A DNA stretch of 64,000 bases from Typhlomys cinereus. Its lineage: Eukaryota; Chordata; Mammalia; Rodentia; Platacanthomyidae. Numbering within the stretch: position 1 is the stretch's first letter; every line of letters starts with the position of its first letter. The position numbers were made by a program, and so were the translations under genes. Shown piece by piece: positions 10,550 to 21,315 of this stretch. Under the pieces are notes generated by a model that was not told the DNA's origin, did not search any database, and saw only the letters and a program-made list of their open reading frames with translations. The DNA is taken from positions 124,001-188,000 of the forward strand of contig JALPQD010000624.1 in NCBI GenBank assembly GCA_023101885.1. Direction: 5' to 3'.

Positions 10550-10842
10550 AGAAACTCCATTACCTGATACTTTCCTTTCCTCTTGCTTCCTCTGCTCCTA
10601 GTCCCTGGCCTCCAGCAATCATCAGCTAATTTTAGTCATAGCTTGTCCATTTCAAAAGACTTTTAAAATAGCTTTAAGGGGAAAGAAACATATCGAAGTC
10701 CATCAAAGAGCAAAGTGAAAGATTAAGAGGGAAAAGACAGGAAATCCAAACCAATAAGACTGGGTGTAGAATTTGTGTTTAAGCTTGCAGGCTCGGGCTT
10801 GACGCTGAAGCCAAGATGGAACATGGTATTTAGCTGGGTCAT

Positions 10843-11170
10843 TTACAGGTGTTACCTTGACAATTGAGGACTGAGTCTTTGGGTACATTTGTGAAGAACT
10901 GGTAGTTGGGACAAGACCTGAGCAATCCTGAAGATGCAGTCCATGGTCGGGACCACTTCCTGAGTAAGTGGATATGATGGAGAACTGGTTCAGTACTGAC
11001 AGGTAAGAAAGTCTGTCCCTCTCTCAGCTATTCCCACAGATATTGTGTGGCCAGTATGATCTCACCTGCCGATGTGGACTGTACACTACTGTAACCAGAC
11101 TTGTAAGCAAGAATAAAACTCTTTTGTTCTCCCAAGTTCTTTGCTTGTATATTTATCAGCAACATGAGTA
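10843..11170 (+). mobile_element. Family B LTR
   Basis: The order 'ttgacaattgaggactgagt', 'gggtacatttgtgaagaact', 'ctgtccctctctcagctatt', 'attgtgtggccagtatgatc', 'aagaataaaactcttttgtt' and 'tttatcagcaacatgag' covers most of the LTR. The internal Trp-like block is shortened near 10990. Confidence 0.7.
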
Positions 11171-11174
11171 TTTA

Positions 11175-12060
11175 CAACATTAATCATTGTCATAAAAGAA
11201 AAAGTATTCAGAGGAGACGATGCTTCCCCAGTGTAAGACTCAAAGTCCTCCTCGTGGAGGTCATCAGACAGCAGGTTCTGGAAATAATGTCCTCAGTGAC
11301 AGTTTTATAGTGGGAAGAGTCACTTGCCCATTTTTATCCAAGCAATCTTCCATAAACATTCCTATAACAAATATTAACATCTCTTCCCTGACTCAGCTGA
11401 TGTCAAGTAGGCTTTTCAAAGACGTAAGGAGAAAGCAATTCTGAACTCCAGAATTAGCCCAGTGGAGGCAGAAGCATTTGTTTCCAACAAAACCCAGGTG
11501 AGCATGTGGGAGGAGTAATGTTCAGTTAGGAAAACTTCAAAGGGCCTGGACAGGAGTCCGTGTAGATCAAAGGCCTCCGCACCTTGCCTGGAGCTGAGCT
11601 GCCAGTGTGAGAGAGGAATCGGAGGAAAAGCTACGATTTTCTTTAGGAACTAGTTTTGGAGCTGGACCAACATGAGCCACAGTTCTGTTGACATGCCAAA
11701 TTTCTACCTCGTAGAACACGAACACTTCCAAGATGAAGTATACCGTGGGCAAGTGTTGACAGCTCAGCCATAGGAATATTCTAGTAAAATCCATGAAGAC
11801 TGAACCACATCTCCTTGATCTCGTGATGAGTTCAGGAGGTCCTGAAATAGAGTCTCCTTCCTTGCTGGATTTCTAGCCGACTGAGAAATAAGACAAAGAG
11901 CTAAAGAGGATGGACAAAAGCGCATCTGTCAATAGGATGTGTGGCTTGTGGCTATGGGTGAGTTTCTGAGTCCCAGCATGGCAGCCTTTCCCAGGAAAAG
12001 GATCGAGGTAACACAGGCTTTTATAAGAAGTGAAAAGGGAAACTGAGAATATGTGGTCCC
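11175..12060. other. Unique sequence, no feature recognised
   Basis: There is a minus-strand ORF at 11567-11794 without recognisable motifs. No repeat is identified. Confidence 0.45.
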
Positions 12061-12064
12061 GACT

Positions 12065-12444
12065 TGCCATGGTGTGAGTTGTTCCCCATAGGCTCCTATG
12101 TTGACTCCTTCTCTGGTGTTGATGTTGGGAAGGTCATGATCCCTTTAGGAGGTGAAGCTTTGCTGGAAGAAGGCGCATCCCAGGGGGTGGGACTTGAGGT
12201 TGTGTAGCCCCGTCTTGCTTTGGCTAGCAGTCTGCTCTTACAGTTTGCTGCTTTCTCTTTCTCTGTCTCCATGATGGCTGCGGTGACCTGAGCTGCCTCC
12301 AGCTTTTGCCACCTGCCATGCCTTTCCCGCCATCATGGACTATGTCTCCCCTCTGGAACCATAAACCAAATAAATCTCCCTTTCTGCCCTTAAGTTGTTT
12401 GAGTCTGAGTGTTGTCTCACAGCAGTGGAAGAGTAACTGCAACA
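12065..12444 (+). mobile_element. MaLR-type solo LTR, family A
   Basis: It begins with TG ('tgccatggtgtgag'), passes 'gatccctttaggaggtgaag', 'gggacttgaggttgtgtag' and 'ccatgcctttcccgccatca', carries AATAAA ('aaccaaataaatctcc') and ends 'gtaactgcaaca'. The same family occurs at 17473, 43061, 52467, 61720 and both sides of 63926. The structure matches rodent MT/ORR1-type ERVL-MaLR LTRs. No internal region is attached. Confidence 0.75.
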
Positions 12445-12751
12445 CGAATGAGCTTTGCTCTCAAAGGAGTTGGAATATGGAGGAAAAGGGGAACCTCTTT
12501 CCAGTTTTACCTTCCAAGCTCACCACTCGGGCGAGACTTTCTACCTCCCTGGGTCATTTGTCCATTGGGATGTTGTCACTTATCCCACTGAAGCACCACT
12601 AAAGGAATTGAAGGCATGTTAGGGGCTTGATATTGATCATTTAAAGTGGAGATTGCTTGCCCCGTACAGTAATTTTTGTGTAATATCTTTGGTTGTTGAG
12701 GTTAAATATTTGTTTCTGAAAATGGCTAAATACATTATTTTCTTTCTTATC

Positions 12752-12828
12752 TATGATCCTGGAGATTTAAACAAAGGTCTTATGCATGCTAAACAAGTTC
12801 TTTACCACTGACCTATCAGCCTTCCTCT
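12752..12828 (-). mobile_element. ID-type SINE
   Basis: Read in reverse it gives a short tRNA-like element ending in the antisense 'cttatgcatgctaaacaag' and 'ttaccactgacctatcagcc' blocks, which match the ID head. It is diverged. Confidence 0.65.
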
Positions 12829-12847
12829 TTTTTCTCCCCACTTTTTT

Positions 12848-13162
12848 TTTTCATGTATATGTGGAATGTATGCATGTGTATATGCACGTTCCTGTGAGTG
12901 TGCGTGCGTGCCTGAGAAATTGACACGGAATCATCCTGAATTACTCTTATTTCTTGAGTCTGTGTCTCCAGTCAAAACCAGAGCTTGCCTACAGGGCTAG
13001 TCTTGCCAGACAGTTCCCTGTGGGGATTTTCAGTCTCTATCTTCTGGAGGTAGAATTAAAAGCAGACTCTATCCACTGGACATTTTACCTGGGATCAGGG
13101 GATCTACCTTCAGGTCCTCGTGTTTATGCAAACATTTTAACTATTGAGCCATCTCTCTGGTC
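12848..13162 (-). mobile_element. B3-like SINE
   Basis: A tail of TG/TA repeats at 12850-12910, then B3-type middle sequence, then the tRNA head in reverse ending at 'gccatctctctggtcc'. The body is strongly diverged. Confidence 0.65.
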
Positions 13163-13174
13163 CCTATTACCCTT

Positions 13175-13390
13175 CTTTTTCACATGTGTGTGTATTAGTA
13201 CATGCAAGTATGCGCACCTGTGCATGTGTGTATGTGTGTGGAGGGCAGGTCAGAGGTTAACACTAAATGTCTTTCTCTGTCACGCTGGACTTTATTCCCT
13301 GAGAGCAGTGTCCTACTGACCTAGAACTTACAGTGTTGGATGGGCTAACTGGCCATAGAGCCCACCTGTCTCTGTACCACTTTATACCTG
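13175..13390 (-). mobile_element. Truncated B3-like SINE
   Basis: The TG-rich tail (13180-13240), 'gagggcaggtcagaggttaa' and 'ggatgggctaactggccatag' follow the B3 order, but the tRNA head is absent. It sits directly beside the B3-like copy at 12848 in the same orientation. Confidence 0.6.
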
Positions 13391-13551
13391 TCTGAGTCTT
13401 TAAGGTCACTCTTGTTTTATTAAGTGGGAGTATGATAAGTGAGATCTTACAAGACAGTTAAAAATTGTCATGTTGATATATTCATACTGTTTGGTCTGCG
13501 GTTAGTTTTGGTCCATGGTGTGCTGGTGAATGCATTAAAATGGCTGTTTGA

Positions 13552-13662
13552 GATAGGCATGGTAGCATACATGTGTAGTCCTAGTGCTTGGGCACTCGAG
13601 GCAGGAGGATTGCCAGTTCGAAGTCAGCTTAAGGTACATAGTGAGATATTTTTTCAAAAAAT
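13552..13662 (+). mobile_element. B1 SINE
   Basis: 'aggcatggtagcatacatgt', 'agtcctagtgcttggg', 'gaggcaggaggattgccagt', 'tcgaagtcagcttaagg' follow the B1 order. The tail is short and AT-rich. Confidence 0.75.
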
Positions 13663-13876
13663 ATGAAAATGTACATATATTTTGATCCTTCTGCCTCTAC
13701 CTCTCAAATTCTTGAATTGCATCCTAGCATGAACCAATTCTAGCAAATCATTGGTTCTGGTCACTATGAGTTGGGACCTCCATGAGGACCCCAAATCACC
13801 AGTTGGCAGTCAATGCTGCAAAGCCAGTGTTGAAAAAGTCACAGCCCTTCCATTATTTGGGAAAATAAAATTTACT

Positions 13877-14094
13877 ATGTTTTTGTTGTTTTGAGACAGA
13901 GTCTTATATGCCATCAGGCTGGTCTTGAACTTGTCGTATAGCTGGGAATGACCTTGAATCTCTGCCTTTATTTCCCAATTGCTAGGATTATAAGCATATG
14001 CCATCACACCCAGTTTATTAGGCGCTGGTTTTCCAACCCAGGGTTTTGTGCGAGCTAGGCAAGCACCTTCCAGCTGAGCTGTATCCTCAGCCCC
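13877..14094 (-). mobile_element. Composite B1 plus ID SINE (B4-type)
   Basis: From the left come a T-rich tail, antisense B1 ('gagacagagtcttatatgcc', 'ggctggtcttgaacttgtcg'), then antisense ID ('gtgcgagctaggcaagcacc', 'tgagctgtatcctcagcccc'). One unit joins 7SL and tRNA parts, as in rodent B4/ID-B1 elements. Confidence 0.7.
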
Positions 14095-14099
14095 AGAAA

Positions 14100-14780
14100 C
14101 TTAATGTTTTGATGGATTATGTAAGAAAATTTGAATTTCAAGAAAACAGAAGTTGTCTTGCAAAACTGAGATAATTTCTACTCTGAGTCAACTCGAAGAA
14201 AAATTTGACAAAGGGTTGAGCTAATTTGGTAGAACACGATGACAATTTGATGAGGAATTGACATTTTGTGTCTTTTTTGGACCCTTGAGTGTTAGGTAGC
14301 ATTGCTTTGGGAATGTGGTGGCTGCAAATCCAGAGAACTTATTTTCATAATTTTGTGTTGGAGGGGGGAGAGGCTGATGAGAAAGAAAGCAGAGGGTCCA
14401 TTGTGACAGACCCTCTTCTGCTTTCCTCAGGCAGGGATCAGTAATCTGGTGAACTCAACCCTGAAAACTTTTTTAGATCACCTGAAAAGAGATTTTTGTC
14501 CCTGAAGACATTCAACGAGCAGAAATGAAGACACAAAACAGCAACCTGCATTTCTTTCTTCTAGGAATAAAGCAAGGAGGTAGCATCTCACAGCCCTTCT
14601 CCTTACCTTCTGGCTCCTCCATTCCTGCATTCTTTCTCCCCCCTCTTCCACAATGTTCCCTGATCCTTAAAGGAGGTGGTACAAATGTCTCATTGGGTGT
14701 GAGCCCTTGTCCATCACTGATCGTCAGCAGCTTGGCCAGGCCTGATCTGCATGTACTGCCGTTCACTGGAAAGAGAGGCT
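14100..14780. other. Unique sequence, no feature recognised
   Basis: Complementary ORFs at 14512-14791 on both strands show no domain. Confidence 0.45.
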
Positions 14781-14784
14781 TCTT

Positions 14785-15412
14785 TGATTAAGGCTGAGAT
14801 TAGTATTTGTCCATGGGAGTAAACATAAATATTGAGAGTACAGTTTGGTGATGATGCTCTTCCCTGCTATCCTCAGGGCTATGACCTCCACAGCCATGGG
14901 TTTCTGCCAGATATGGATTTCCTCATCTGAAGAGGTCCTCCTGTCCAATCAGAGAGTAGCTGGTTCTCCCCGTAACAAGAGCAGCATTGCAAATTGCTCT
15001 CTTGTGGATATGACAGAGACATTCCAATCATACACATGCAGCAACTGCCAGTGCCTGCATAGGGTGGACACTGAGAACAGGTCTGTCAACAGCCAAACAT
15101 GCATAGAGGCGTGGCTCGGGAGCTCTACGGGAGCCTTACTGCTCAACTACTTGATCTACATAGGTTCAGGGAGACATTGCCTTCAGGCATGTGCTCTCTG
15201 ATGACCTATAGGCTCCATTGGATAGATCCAACCCAATGGTCTTGGTGAAACACAACAAGTGACAAAACTTGAACAGAAGGTCTTGAATCAGAGAAAGGGA
15301 CTAGAAGGGCTGAAGGGGCAGATTGACAGGGTGGGAGAGAGTAAAAGAGTTATACGTTATATATACATGTATGGAACTGTTAAAGAACAAGCCATACAAA
15401 ATAAAGCAAGAC
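14785..15412 (+). mobile_element. LINE-1 3' UTR
   Basis: 'aggctgagattagtatttgt', 'gtaaacataaatattgagag', 'gtccaatcagagagtagctg' and 'taacaagagcagcattgc' match the order of the rodent L1 (Lx-type) 3' UTR as I remember it. It ends with 'gagagagtaaaagag' and an A-rich AATAAA segment near 15395. No ORF2 is joined at the left. The plus ORF at 14845-15201 is therefore not a gene. Confidence 0.65.
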
Positions 15413-15865
15413 AACAAGCAAAGAGATTGCTCTGCTGCCGACATGTCTGTGTGGAAGGACGCCTGGAGGCAACTGTCCTTTGAACAGCTTGGCTGCCTTC
15501 CAGAAAATCTCTTCACCTCTTCCAGCTGCTTTCTGACTCTGGGTATAAGATCTGTTCTGTCAAGGTGAACATCAAGCCAGACAATGCAAGGGAGCAACAA
15601 GAGGGAAGGCACCCTGCAAATGCAAACACTGCCTTTGCAAAGGGCTTCATTCCTTACTCTTTGAAGCATCTTTTTTTCCATCTGGACTGTGAAATAAGAC
15701 TTACCGTGCCATTGCTTGCTGACAACCTCTCTGGGACCTGCAGGTCCCTAAGGATAGTTTCCTCAATCCAGGCTAGAAAGTTGGACCAACTGACCTTGTT
15801 CACATTCTTGCATCCCTTTTTGTTCTTCTTACCAGAAGCTTTGTATATTCTGTAACCTAAAAGCT

Positions 15866-16195
15866 AGCTCTGGAGCCAGCAAGATGGCTTAGTAGCTAAA
15901 GGTGCTTACCATTTAAGCCTGTTGACCTGATTTCAGTCCTCCTGACCCATGTAAAATAGTGACTAGCCAAACTCCACAAAGTTGTCCTCTGACTTCCACA
16001 TGTGGAAGTACCATTGCATGGTACCTGCCCCCCTCCAACATGCCTGCAATAAATATTCAGACAATCTATTCACATACACATTCATATAACATACACATAC
16101 TCATACAACACATACTCATATACACCAGACATACATCACATATACACACTCATATGCTATTCACAGCCTAATAAATAAATAACAGAACTTAAAAA
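15866..16195 (+). mobile_element. tRNA-derived SINE of B4/RSINE type
   Basis: The head 'gagccagcaagatggcttag' with 'aagcctgttgacctgattt' is followed by 'aaagttgtcctctgacttcc', a CA/TA-rich tail and 'aataaataaataac'. This is not the young SINE family; a shorter relative lies at 50281. Confidence 0.65.
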
Positions 16196-16199
16196 CTAA

Positions 16200-16680
16200 C
16201 TCGGAATTTGTTATTCCTCTGTGGGCTTTTCTTCTTCTTCTTTTTTTAATCCACCTCCACCGGGGTGACTTTGCCATCTGTTACAGAGCCTGACAGTTGG
16301 ATGATTGGTGACGCCAATGGTTTGCTTTCTCCCTAAGGTTTCTGAGACAAACCAGGGGGAAAAAAAAGATCTCAAATCATAACAAGTTATGACTTCCTTA
16401 ATGTGATCAAACTCTTGAAAAGTGGCCTGAAAAAAAATCTTCATTCTTTAGTCTGTTTGTGGATCTCAGGGCCATTTGGAGTCCAGAATACTATGCTGTT
16501 TTTCCAGCCTTTGAACAGGAAAAGAGTGCAAAGCACCTTTTCTAGTTGGATTTTGTAGTCATAGGGCTCTAAGACGGACTCAGTGTATATGTTCTTCTCC
16601 ATTCTCACCTGACTCAGTAACAATCTGATGTCTTGCTAGGCTTCCAAGCCTTAACAGAAAAAAACTTCGATGTTTTCTTT
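16200..16680. other. Unique sequence, no feature recognised
   Basis: Short minus-strand ORFs at 16211-16623 have no motif. No repeat is recognised. Confidence 0.45.
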
Positions 16681-16684
16681 TCTC

Positions 16685-16700
16685 CTCTCTCTCTCTCTCT

Positions 16701-16742
<42 letters not shown>
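16685..16742. repeat. (CT)n(CA)n compound microsatellite
   Basis: About eight CT units are followed by about twenty CA units. A minus-strand ORF with repeated Cys-Val across it is an artefact. Confidence 0.9.
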
Positions 16743-16744
<2 letters not shown>

Positions 16745-16887
16745 TATAATTTTATATACATATATACACTTTATAATTTTCATCTGTATGTGTAAAGGTA
16801 GGGGTGCAAGAATGTGAGTATATATATTTGCATGAGTGTGGATATATGTGTATGCTTGGGGACACACATACATATTTGTGCATGTGA

Positions 16888-17020
16888 AATTTATTTATTC
16901 TTTGTTTTTATTTTGGGACAGGATCTCACTTTATAGGTAGCCCAGGCTGGGCTTGAACTCCTTTCAATCCTGTCACAGCCTCTCAAGTTCTGGGATTATA
17001 TGCATGTGCCACTACATCTA
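16888..17020 (-). mobile_element. B1 SINE
   Basis: Antisense B1 order: T-rich tail, 'gggacaggatctcactttat', 'agcccaggctgggcttgaac', 'ttctgggattatatgcatgt', 'gccactacatct'. It ends where the target site of the next SINE begins. Confidence 0.8.
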
Positions 17021-17032
17021 ACTAAGTTTTCT

Positions 17033-17035
<3 letters not shown>

Positions 17036-17097
<62 letters not shown>

Positions 17098-17349
17098 GTA
17101 TGTTTGTTTTGTGTGTATGTGTGTCCTAGAGGACACTGTTTGTGCCTGTGTAGGCCCAAGGGTGATTTCTGGAATCATCTCGAATCATCATGCTTCTATC
17201 TCCTTTTTGCTTCATTCTGGGATGTCCAGACTCTGCCTTTCACAGGTAGAAGTGCAGGCACCATCAGAAGTCCTGGCATTTTTATGTGGGATACGGGATC
17301 TGAACTCAGGTCCTTTTGCTTGCAAGACAGCCATCTCTCCAGTCTCCTG
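17036..17349 (-). mobile_element. B2-like SINE with (TCTA)n tail
   Basis: The minus strand has a B2-like head (ends near 17345, 'gccatctctccagtc') and body. Its 3' tail is a (TCTA)n array of about 16 units at 17036-17098. The 15-bp duplication actaagttttcttta is perfect at 17021-17035 and 17350-17364, so the tetranucleotide array lies inside the inserted unit. Confidence 0.85.
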
Positions 17350-17472
17350 ACTAAGTTTTCTTTATTTTGAATCACCAATTTTTTTAAGAGTAAAAATTAA
17401 TATTAGCCTACAGATTTTGGGTGTGTTTAAAATATTTGCCAGAAATCCCTTTCTCAATTCGAGGTTTGCTTC

Positions 17473-17864
17473 TGTCATGGTTTGAGTGTAAGTTGGCCCC
17501 CACAGGCTTGTGGCTCATGTGTTGAAATCCTTAATTGAGGCTCATGTTTGGGAAGGTCGTGGCGCCTTTGGGAGGTGGAGCCTTGCAGGAAAAAGGCGTG
17601 TCTCCAAAGGGGGGCCTTGAGGTTGGTTAGCCCTATCCTGCTTCCATTAATAGTTCTGCTCTCCTAATTTGCAGCAAACTCTCTCAGTTTCCATAATGTT
17701 TGCAGTGACCTAAGCTACTTCTAGCTTCTGCCACCTGCCATGCCTTTCCTGCCATAATCCTGCATTTCCCCTTGAGAACTGTAAGTCAAACACATCTCCC
17801 CTTCTCCTTTAAGTTGCCTCAGTCTGAGTGTTGTCTCACAGCAGCAGAGACGGCAACTAGGACA
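17473..17864 (+). mobile_element. Solo LTR, family A, with perfect 5-bp target duplication
   Basis: The 392-bp unit begins TG (tgtcatggtttgag) and ends CA (gcaactaggaca), flanked by gcttc at 17468-17472 and 17865-17869. The internal order equals the copy at 12065. The intact TG...CA ends and 5-bp duplication are what ERVL-MaLR integration leaves; no internal region remains, so this is a solo LTR. Confidence 0.88.
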
Positions 17865-17924
17865 GCTTCAAGATTTCAAATTGCAACTTGAAATAATTAT
17901 AACCTGAAAAAAACCCTTAAACCT

Positions 17925-18206
17925 CTGTGCGTGTGTGTATATGTGTGTGTATATATGTGTGTGTGTGTGTGCGTGTGTGTGCGTGGCGCGCGTGTATATG
18001 TGTGTGTATATATGTGCATATGCGCGTGTATATGTGTGTGTATGTGCGTACGCGCGGGTGTGTGTGTGCGTGTGTATATGTGTGTGTGTGCGTGTGTATA
18101 TGTGTGTATATATGTGCGTGTGTGCGTGTGTATATGTGCGTATGCGCGTGTGTATATGTGTGTGTATGTGCGTGCGCGCGGGTGTGTGTGTGTGCATGCC
18201 ATGTGA
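17925..18206. repeat. Compound (TG)n/(TA)n/(CG) tract
   Basis: About 280 bases of alternating purine-pyrimidine: TGTGTA, TATATG and CGCG interruptions recur in several higher-order blocks. All six frames are open across it, giving Cys/Val and His/Thr ORFs that are not genes. Confidence 0.92.
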
Positions 18207-18284
18207 GTGTGCACGCCATGTGAATATGTGTTAGAAATTGTCCCAGTGCTTTGTGCTGCCACTCACACTTATGACAATATTTGG

Positions 18285-18465
18285 GGATCAGTGTTACTTC
18301 TCTCCTTCCCAGCAAGGAAGCTGGGGTTCAGGTTTGATGACTTGCCCAAGGTCCAAGATCCTGTTGAACTTTCTCCGTTTGAATTCTCTTACATGATTGT
18401 GTTGGATTCAGCCAATGTTTTCCAAGTGCCTCAGTGTGATGGGAGCTGTTCCAAGCCTGGAGAAA
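18285..18465 (+). mobile_element. MIR-like fossil (weak)
   Basis: 'gatgacttgcccaaggtcca' fits the MIR 'taacttgcccaaggtcac' block and 'ttttccaagtgcctcagtg' fits the MIR/L3-type start. Divergence is high and the order suggests two fragments. Confidence 0.4.
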
Positions 18466-18469
18466 AATA

Positions 18470-18940
18470 AGGAGAGACCTTGGGATATTCCCAGTAAAGG
18501 CTTCTTATTTTGGCTTGCGGTGGGAGGTGACAGGTAAGTGTGTGGAGTGGCATCCATTAGGATGCGTTTGATCATGGGAAACAGGAAACCAAAGTCAAAC
18601 CGCCGTGGGCAATGAAGGAAGAACTCAGTTGGGTCTGTGACTAGTTAACCCACCCCAAACTCATTTCTCCCTTCTAAGAGGAGCAGACTCATGGCCTTCT
18701 AGACAAGATAGTGTTTCTCGGCTTAAAGTTTGATGTGGCTACGTAATTAAGTTCTGGTGTATAAAGAGAAGTACATCTTCTGGAACATGCCATCGCCCCT
18801 CTCCGTTTTGATAACGATTCAGCCATGGTGGCAGAGTTGGAGAAACCACCCTGACTTAGAAGAATGTAGTATGTGTTAGGATGACAGAGCTGCCGGGAAG
18901 AAGGAACTCTGTCCTGGGGCAGCTCTGCTCCTTTTTAGCT
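18470..18940. other. Unique sequence, no feature recognised
   Basis: No ORF of note and no repeat family identified. Confidence 0.45.
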
Positions 18941-18944
18941 TGCT

Positions 18945-19083
18945 TTCGTTTGCGAGACTGGGCTATGCAGCTGATGATAACCCTGAACTTCTGATCTTTC
19001 TGCCTCCACCTCCAGCTCGCTGGTGCCTGATCACAGGTGTAGTGCTGGGGGTGTCATACACTAACCGAGCTACATCCCCAGGC
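18945..19083 (-). mobile_element. B1/ID-type SINE, diverged
   Basis: Antisense 'gcgagactgggctatgcagc', 'ctgatctttctgcctccacc', 'tggtgcctgatcacaggtgt' and 'ctaaccgagctacatcccca' join a 7SL part to an ID-like end. Confidence 0.6.
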
Positions 19084-19390
19084 TCACCTCTGCTCCTATT
19101 TAAAAAAAAATGTGTTTCACCTAGAAAAGAAATTAACTTGTTGAAGCCACTGTTAACTTGAGGTTTTGGTTACTTGCAGCTTAATCTAATCTGAATCATA
19201 TCCCCCCTCCTCCAACGGTCCTGGAAGTCGAAGTTGGTAGGGTTCAGCGATATAGTCCTATTCCTCGGCCATCTATGAACGCAAGAAATCAACTTCACTC
19301 TAGACCCTTGTTTTACTTTGGATGTCAGCTTTGCCCTGCGATTGACTTGTTTCATGGGGCAAAATGTCCACCAGCAAAAAGATGGGTCCG

Positions 19391-19701
19391 GGGGCTGGAG
19401 AGGTGGCTCAGGGGTTAAGCCTCCGCCTTGCAGGCAGAAGGTCCTGAGTTCGGATCCCAGATCCCACGTATAGACGCCAGGCGGAAGCGGGGGCGGCCTG
19501 CGCTTCTGGTCCTGGTAGGGCGGAGCCTGTGAATCCCGGGGCAGAAGGAGGTGGAGGCGGCCATGGTGGTTCGCGAATTCGTCTGTGGTTCTACACATAC
19601 ACAGACACACACACACAGACACACACAGACACGCGCGCACACATACACACGCATATGCACACAGTTGAATAAATAATAATAATAATAATAATAATTAAAA
19701 A
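19391..19701 (+). mobile_element. Young tRNA-derived SINE, copy 3
   Basis: A box tggctcagggg at 19404-19414, B box gttcggatcc at 19448-19457, CpG-rich body, CA-rich segment and an (AAT)n tail at 19671-19695. It lacks the 'gagtaaacaagg' segment of copies 1, 2 and 4 and has 'gcgcttctgg' in place of 'gcgtttctgg'. The 14-bp duplication aaaaagatgggtcc is perfect at 19376-19389 and 19702-19715. Confidence 0.92.
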
Positions 19702-19719
19702 AAAAAGATGGGTCCATAG

Positions 19720-20445
19720 ATGAGAAAAGTAATGCTCAGAGTATTTCATAAAAATGAGGAAGCACCTTTCCCAGAAGCCTCCTGAAGGATGAGGAAACAG
19801 AAATAGCAGAGACATCAAAGTCAGTGGTGGTAGCCTACTACCTCGGTGACAGTCCTGGCCAGTCTGATCTGAGAGATAAAATCTCCACCACTGGCTCCTG
19901 TGGCTGTTGATGGACAGCGTCTCATCTCGGGGGTACCAGTGATCGCCAGACTCTGTGAAGCTTTGCTTTTTACTCATCCATCTGGCCTGTAGCACGTCCA
20001 CGTGGCTCAGCACACAGCCTTGTGAAAACGACAAGCCTGCATTAGCCTTCCCCAAAGCAAAAAGGAACTACAGAAGGTGACATTCCTCCAGCCAGAGATC
20101 ATGTCAGAGATGGAGTGAAGACACACATGGGCCCAAAATAGGAGCAGAAGGAGCGAAGGCTCAACAGACAGCAAAAGATCTTTCACGTTTTTGACCAATT
20201 TTAAAAGCAATTCTTTAATAAACATCTTCTGCAGTAAATTCCTGTGGGTACAACCTTCCAATAAACCATCAGTTCATGAGCTTATCCAAACTTCTCAATT
20301 AAAATAATGACATATGTTTGGATATTTAATTCCAAGTAGGCCAAGACCTATTTGATTCTTTTAAAGGGCCATTCCTAAAATCCTTCTCGAGGGTCTTTTT
20401 TACCCTCACACCAAGATTTCTTCAAGGATCATCCTTAAGCCATTT
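19720..20445. other. Unique sequence, no feature recognised
   Basis: The minus-strand ORF reaching 20055 is 154 codons, but its C-terminal part runs into the SINE at 19391 and the rest has no recognisable domain. Confidence 0.45.
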
Positions 20446-20449
20446 TTAT

Positions 20450-20570
20450 ACAAATCACCTGGCAGGGGAAAGGGTGATAATGGAGTATTAAAAATACAGA
20501 TCTTAGGGTTCCTAAGTGAGATCCTGTGGAAGCAGGGCCCACAAATGAACATTTTTAACTAGTATTTTTA
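20450..20570 (+). mobile_element. MER5-like DNA transposon remnant
   Basis: 'caaatcacctggcaggggaa', 'aaaaatacagatcttaggg' and 'gaacatttttaactagtatt' follow the MER5-type hAT order. Neither terminal inverted repeat is intact. Confidence 0.5.
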
Positions 20571-20571
20571 A

Positions 20572-20706
20572 ACTGGCCACGGTGGTATATAACCCATAAT
20601 TCCAGCACCTGCGGAAGCAGGAGGATTACCACAAATTGGAGCCCAGTTTTGAATACAAAGCAAGTTCCAGCCAGCAATACATAACAAGACTTTGTCTCAA
20701 AAAACA
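20572..20706 (+). mobile_element. B1 SINE
   Basis: 'ggccacggtggtatataacc', 'cataattccagcacctgcgg', 'aagcaggaggattaccacaa' and 'agactttgtctcaaaaaac' give the full 7SL order, with an A-rich tail that abuts the next SINE. Confidence 0.8.
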
Positions 20707-20708
20707 AG

Positions 20709-21020
20709 CAAACAGAAAGTTAGGCCTGGGGAGATGGCACAATGGATAAGATCACCTGCTGCACAAACACAAGTTCGAATCCCCAGAATTCACATTAAAA
20801 GCTGGAACTCAAAGGCAGCAGGGAGTGGGGTAGAGACAGGAGGATTTCTGGGACTTACTAGCTGCCAACCTAGTTCCAGGTTCAATGACAGACCCTGTTT
20901 CAAGGGAATAGAGTATGATAAAGCAAATATACTTCTCTGGGCCCTGCATGTGCACCCAAGTACACAGACCTGCATACATTTTACACATATGCATAAATAT
21001 ATTAAAAGTAATTAATTTTT
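20709..21020 (+). mobile_element. B3-like SINE
   Basis: The head 'gcctggggagatggcacaat' is followed by 'gttcgaatccccagaattca' (B-box-like), 'agacaggaggatttctggga', 'gttccaggttcaatgacaga', 'ccctgtttcaagg' and 'tgggccctgcatgtgcaccc'. This is the B3 order read in the sense direction. It sits in the tail of the preceding B1. Confidence 0.7.
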
Positions 21021-21045
21021 AAGGAAAAAATTAAAACAAAAACCA

Positions 21046-21315
21046 GGGCTGGAGAGATGGCTCAGGGGATAAGACTTTGTCTCACAAGCAGAAGGTCCTG
21101 AGTTCAGATCCCATGTCCTACACAAAAATACCAGGCAGAAACAATGGTGGCCTGCACTTTCAGCCCTGGTGGGCAGAGCTGGGAAATACCAGAGTGAAGT
21201 AAAAAGGAGGTAGAAGCAAACCAAGATGATTCCCAAAGTCACCCTTGGTCCTCCACAGGGACACACACTGCCTCTCTCTCTCTCTCTCTCTCTCTCACGA
21301 AATAAATAAATTTTA
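21046..21315 (+). mobile_element. Old B2-like SINE with (CT)n
   Basis: The head 'gggctggagagatggctcag' and 'aaggtcctgagttcagatcc' match the young family, but the body is diverged and has lost CpGs. A (CT)n block at 21272-21296 replaces the CA segment. 'aaataaataaattttaaaa' ends it. Confidence 0.8.

Noticed and set aside
14845..15201. 118-codon plus ORF
   Set aside because: It lies inside an L1 3' UTR.
17868..18315. Long Cys/Val-rich and His/Thr-rich ORFs
   Set aside because: They are translations of the (TG)n tract, which lacks stops in all frames by composition.
19591..20055. 154-codon minus ORF
   Set aside because: Its C-terminal part runs into a SINE and its repeats. The rest shows no domain.
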